Shown: positions 28,197-31,850 of the stretch, one piece after another
How positions within the stretch are numbered: the stretch's first letter is position 1
Layout of the letters: each line of letters starts with the position of its first letter
Source of the DNA: Silene noctiflora
Taxonomy: Eukaryota > Streptophyta > Magnoliopsida > Caryophyllales > Caryophyllaceae
Assembly (NCBI GenBank): GCA_009801015.1
Contig: VHZZ01006172.1
Span: 8,894-40,743, forward strand
DNA: 31,850 nt
Direction of reading: 5' to 3'
The notes under the pieces: generated by a model
Database searches by the model: none
Told to the model about the DNA's origin: nothing
What the model saw: only the letters and a program-made list of their open reading frames with translations
Translations under genes and position numbers: made by a program

Positions 28197-29694
28197 ATGG
28201 CGACACTGAAGCTTATAATCGAGAAGGGCCCGCGTACTGGCAAAAGCGGCAAAGCCCTAGAATTCAATTCCAGTACACCTGTTCAACTCGGCCGAGTTGT
28301 CTATGGCAACGATTTCACCATTAAAGAACCAGGTATTTCCTCCAAGCATCTCACTAACGAGTTCAATTCGGATTCGGGTAAATGGTTCATCACTGATCTC
28401 GATTCTTCTAACGGTATTATTTTGAACTCTTCTCTGCTTAAACCCCTTTCCCCTTTGAGATTAATGATGGTGATGTGGTTAAAATTGGGGAATTTACTTT
28501 AATTAGGGTTGAAATTAGTGATGAATTGGGTAATCGTAGACGGCGAGGAAGAGGAAGGCCGAAGAACGTTGTCGTTTTAGAGGAGAGCAATGGCGGGAAT
28601 GTGAAGAGTGGGGTGGGGTGGGGTGTGCGGTGGGTACGAGGAGGACACGGAGTTCGAGGAAGGTAGAGGAGTTGGTAGTGCCGGCTAAGAAGGCTAAAAG
28701 AGCAAAAAATGTGGATGCGGCGGTGTTGAGGAAGGACATGGAAGAGAATGTGGTGGGTGTAAGCGATTATAGAGAAGCGGATAATGTAGGTGTTGTTGAG
28801 GGTAAGAAGACGAAAAGGGGGCGAGGAGGGAGGAAGAAGAAGGTGGTTGTTAAGGATGAGTTTGGTGACGTTGAAGATGATGGTATTGGAGATGAGATAA
28901 AGGAGAAGCCTTGTGACGATACTATGGATGTTGCCAATTTGGATAATGTAGTAGAAGATAATGTTGTTGGTGATCAGTCGGATGCTGAATTTGGTGAACA
29001 AGAGGGAGGATCTAGGCGTGATAGAGAACGACCATGTATTGAACTATGAGATGGAATTGTTCAGGAGGGTGCGATTGGCAACAAGATGAATGACGATTTG
29101 ATGAATATGGAAGTTGCCGAACTGCAGTTGGAAAGCTCTTTGTACGCAACAGAGAAGCCTTGTGTGGAGCCCATGGAGAATATAACACAGCGTGATGAGT
29201 TGGACGACAAAGGGCAGGCACAGGCAGGAGACTGCTCAGAACTGCTGAACAAAACTGATCAGCAGATTGAACTAGAAGGGAAAGTGAATGGTAACATGTT
29301 GGAGTTGGGAGTTCCTGAAAATAGGGGTGGTTCTCATGTCGAGAAAAGGTGTTCAGATCGAATGGAGGGTGATTTGGCCGTGGAAGATCAGGTAATGAGG
29401 GCATGTGATACCAGAGAGCTTCCTGAGGGTAGAGAAACTGGCCAAGAGTCTATACGAGTACCAAACTTGGAAAAGATGACTCTAGGGAAATGGTTTGATT
29501 ATTTGGAAGTCTATTTCCGTAAGCAGATTTATACTGTGTCCGATGAGATCATTGACGACATGCGAAAAAGAGCCAAACAGTTTGCTGAATTCATGTTGCT
29601 GCAGCAGAAAGAGAAGGGTAAAGACGTAAAGTGCCTGATGGTTTACATTCAGTCTCTTGCACATTTGGAGTTCATTAAATGTTTAATAATCTAA
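28197..29694 (+). pseudogene. FHA-domain/AT-hook nuclear protein gene, frame broken three times
   Basis: The first frame (ATG 28197) gives an FHA phosphothreonine-binding domain: G32-R33, S48/S49-K-H51 and SSNG (70-73) in DLDSSNGIILN. Near 28459 the frame is lost; in the next frame the domain continues at once as EINDGDVVKIGEFTLIRV, followed by an AT-hook-like RRRRGRGRPK. A second shift near 28605-28620, in a GGGGT pentamer repeat, leads to a third frame (TRRTRSSRKVEELV, then Lys-rich and acidic sequence). That frame has a TGA at 29047-29049. It continues to a conserved-looking C-terminal block, NLEKMTLGKWFDYLEVYF, then RKQIYTVSDEIIDDM. This layout fits a plant FHA family of chromatin-associated type. 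A donor GG|GTAAAG at 29618 may precede a lost last exon. Decay is likely, but base errors could explain the shifts. Confidence 0.8.
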
Positions 29695-30002
29695 TGAAAA
29701 GAATTATTTAATAATTTGCTGAGCCTTTCGCTGAGATATTTCCATCTCCAATCTGGTAGATACTTCACTAATTTCTTGTTTAGTTTTTTATCTGATTGGT
29801 AGAGCATAGTGACGAGTTTATGAATAATTAGAAGAAGAAAAACTTGGAAAATAAATAACTTTGAATACGTTTGTCCCTGCCTCATTAGCGTTTTGAAGAC
29901 GTTTGATGAGCAAGCACGAGGAAGTGAGAATTACTTTTCCCTTTCTTGATATATGACTATACATGTAAATGCGTTTTATAGTTTTTTTTACTTGGAAGAT
30001 TG
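29695..30002. other. Spacer between the FHA gene and the MAF1 partial copy
   Basis: AT-rich; no gene, RNA or repeat terminus can be supported. Confidence 0.5.
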
Positions 30003-30782
30003 AGGGATGTGCCTATTCTCTGTTTACTATCAGTCATCTATACGGTGAAGCTTTCAGAATGTGAAATTTATAGCTACAATCCCGACTGCGATGCTGACTC
30101 CTTCTACAAAGAGGAGCGATGTAACACTGCAAATATAATATTATTTCTTACACTGTATTTTTGCCACTGCAAATGTTTATTTTTAGTTTTATTATTTTCA
30201 TTCTCTTCACAGATGGTCGTTCGATATCTTCTTCTACAACCCAAAAGCTGAAGCGTGTCGTGAGGTTGTGCTTCTCTTGCATAAGGTAGGTGACTAGGTG
30301 CTCTATGAGATTGGAGTTCTGAAATAACGGAAACTTATTGCTGATGTGTGTTTCTGCATAGTAAATAATTTCGATTTGAGAATTGATCTCAAAGTTGGTC
30401 ATCGCTGCCTGAATTTTGCTGGTTCACGATGAGTTTGGTCAATACTCAATATAGACCTGAAAGGCAGTCGGACTGATATTTGTTGCCTCACTAAGTCGGT
30501 CAACTGAAATTCAGCCAACCTATACAACAATTCATGAGTAGTAAGAGCCCTGTTGTAGAGTAGTGTCAAGCTATAAAGACCTATGTTGCATCCCAACCCG
30601 GGATGCTATGGCCGAAAGACGGGTCAAACTGCCTCCAGACATTTATCGTCTCCTAAACCTTATATATTTGGTGTTGATTTGATTTGCTGCTAGTTCATCT
30701 GGTGTTTCTTTCATTTTTATTTTAAATAATGCCGGGACTGCAAATAACCAGTCGCTACTTTAGATGCGCACTTGGTAAATTT
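30003..30782 (+). pseudogene. Partial duplicate of the MAF1 3' half, decayed
   Basis: Three collinear blocks match the intact MAF1 gene: 30003-30048 with 25584-25630 (intron); 30046-30521 with about 25892-26359 (exons 25892-25971 and 26066-26137 plus flanking introns); and 30533-30782 with 26919-27171 (3' flank). Missing between them are exon 25746-25808 and the last exon 26738-26819. The exon-9 copy has lost a base in the GACCCGTTTC region, and the exon-10 copy has gained one in ACCGAAAG (ACCCAAAAG), so both are frameshifted. There is no start and no C terminus. It is a DNA-level copy, since introns are retained. Confidence 0.92.
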
Positions 30783-30916
30783 CCGTGATTATGTTATTTT
30801 GTAATTTATGTTTTGCATATCATCCTACTCCGTATTGCAAATGGTAACTCGAGGAACAAGTTGTAATATAGAGATTAATAATAGTATTGACAATGCTGAC
30901 TTTTTTCCAAAAATCT

Positions 30917-30953
<37 letters not shown>

Positions 30954-31817
30954 GTAAAAAGTCTTTAAGAGTTGGTGTGCTTGGACTTGTAAAGCTATAA
31001 ACATGAAAACTAAAGAAACTTTTAAATTGAAATCAAATCTAGAATTAATTATGCGACTACTTTTTCTTTTTGTATGTACACATCATGCTCCGGATCGTCA
31101 AATGAATTTGAGAGATCTTGTTTTTGGATTTAAGTTTAAGTCTTAAAACTCCAAAATTATAAGAAAAAAAGATTATAATTGACATTCGAGTAAAAGTTAG
31201 GAATATGTTGGCTCTTTATTTCAGGAAAAACGGTTGGTTATATAAGACGGTTTTATACAATGATAGTGTGCATCATATTAAAATACTAAGACCATATTAG
31301 TGGACAAATCTTATTTATTAAACGAACAACCACAGAGTTGACGTGTCAGCCTATGGTTGAAAGTACATTTTTTATTTTATTTTTTAATATAGGCCCCACC
31401 ATGTTTTCCATCATTATTTGTCAAAGCTTTTATCTTCTAAATACAACATTGCGATAAATTATTGTATTATATTAAAAAAAATATACGATTACCTTATAAT
31501 AATATATGATAAATTAATGTAAATATTCCACATTTGAAACTAATGTAAAAAAATGAGATATTTCCAGACTTAAAACAATTTTTCTTTTTAAACAACGAAA
31601 AACAGGGAAATGAATTAAAAAAGATGCAAAATTTAATTTTTGAAAAAAAATTATTATGGATTACCTTATAATAAATCAGTCACTAGAACTACATAATTCT
31701 AAAGAAGGTTCAAAATAATTTAAAACATATTAAAATTGCATAAAATTTTAAAAAATAAATTAAAAAGATTAATAAAATTATTAACCTAAAAAAATGGTAA
31801 AATAGCATACTCATGCA
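30783..31817. other. AT-rich intergenic DNA with a long poly-T
   Basis: There is no gene. A 32-T run lies at 30918-30949. About 31228-31260 (AAAACGGTTGGTTATATAAGACGGTTTTATAC, split here only by eye) resembles the end of the AGACGGTT-type MITE found at 11463, without a clear partner. The rest is low-complexity A/T sequence. Confidence 0.45.
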
Positions 31818-31850
31818 TAGGGATGTCAATAGGGCAGGGTGGGTGCGGAG
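31818..31850. mobile_element. Left end of a hAT-like element, cut by the window edge
   Basis: TAGGGATGTCAATAGGGC followed by AGGGTGGG resembles the (T/C)AGGGATGTCAAT termini and GGG-rich subterminal DNA of plant hAT MITEs. Only 33 bp are visible, so the call is tentative. Confidence 0.4.

Noticed and set aside
28438-29001. 187-codon minus-strand frame opposite the FHA gene
   Set aside because: It is low-complexity Pro/Leu/Thr sequence produced by the purine-rich coding strand of the FHA gene.
1-31850. CRISPR arrays, operons, rRNA genes or a complete functional tRNA
   Set aside because: None is seen. The organism is a plant, and the only tRNA-like sequence has a poorly paired acceptor stem.

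Overview
This is nuclear DNA from a flowering plant. Genes are interrupted by GT-AG introns, intergenic DNA is AT-rich and full of small inverted-repeat transposons, and all recognisable proteins are plant families (nepenthesin-type aspartic proteases, a PIN-LIKES auxin carrier, a sieve-element-occlusion protein, MAF1, an FHA-domain protein). The octamer ACTCCGTA or its complement recurs (about 5548, 7563, 15660, 26900, 27031, 28110, 30827), and Stowaway-type elements are common. I take this as a hint, not proof, of a Caryophyllales relative.

Layout. 1-1.7 kb: repeat-rich, no gene. 1.72-5.06 kb: a foldback MITE split by a 2.9-kb solo LTR whose 5-bp target duplication is still perfect. 5.6-9.2 kb: two tandem intronless aspartic protease genes. 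10.0-11.9 kb, minus strand: an intact PILS auxin-carrier gene with a 5'UTR intron that carries a small MITE. 11.9-15.0 kb: a hAT-like MITE, two copies of one long-TIR element, and a Stowaway copy. 15.06-18.12 kb: a decayed sieve-element-occlusion (SEO) gene with lost internal exons, a stop in the C-terminal domain, MITEs in its introns and patchwork filler DNA. 18.2-20.2 kb: a GC-rich minus-strand repeat containing a 413-base run of Ns, then a hairpin MITE. 20.3-22.1 kb: a hAT-like element with a large foldback nested inside, then another foldback close to the MAF1 promoter. 22.5-26.8 kb: a complete MAF1 gene (10 coding exons, 224 aa), encoding the RNA polymerase III repressor. 28.2-29.7 kb: an FHA/AT-hook gene broken by two frameshifts and one stop. 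30.0-30.8 kb: a decayed partial copy of the MAF1 3' half. 30.8 kb to end: AT-rich, with the start of another hAT-like element at the edge.

The genes do not form a pathway; this is an ordinary plant gene neighbourhood heavily remodelled by transposons. The best leads are in and around MAF1. An 82-codon upstream frame overlaps the MAF1 start, and splicing of the first intron would change it to a short non-overlapping one. MAF1 introns also hold a tRNA-like structure and a ~200-bp minisatellite, and part of the gene has been duplicated downstream. Other points of interest are the opposite active-site and flap changes in the two proteases, the nested transposons with datable insertion order, and the filler DNA in the SEO pseudogene. 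All reading is by eye; no alignments or database searches were run.
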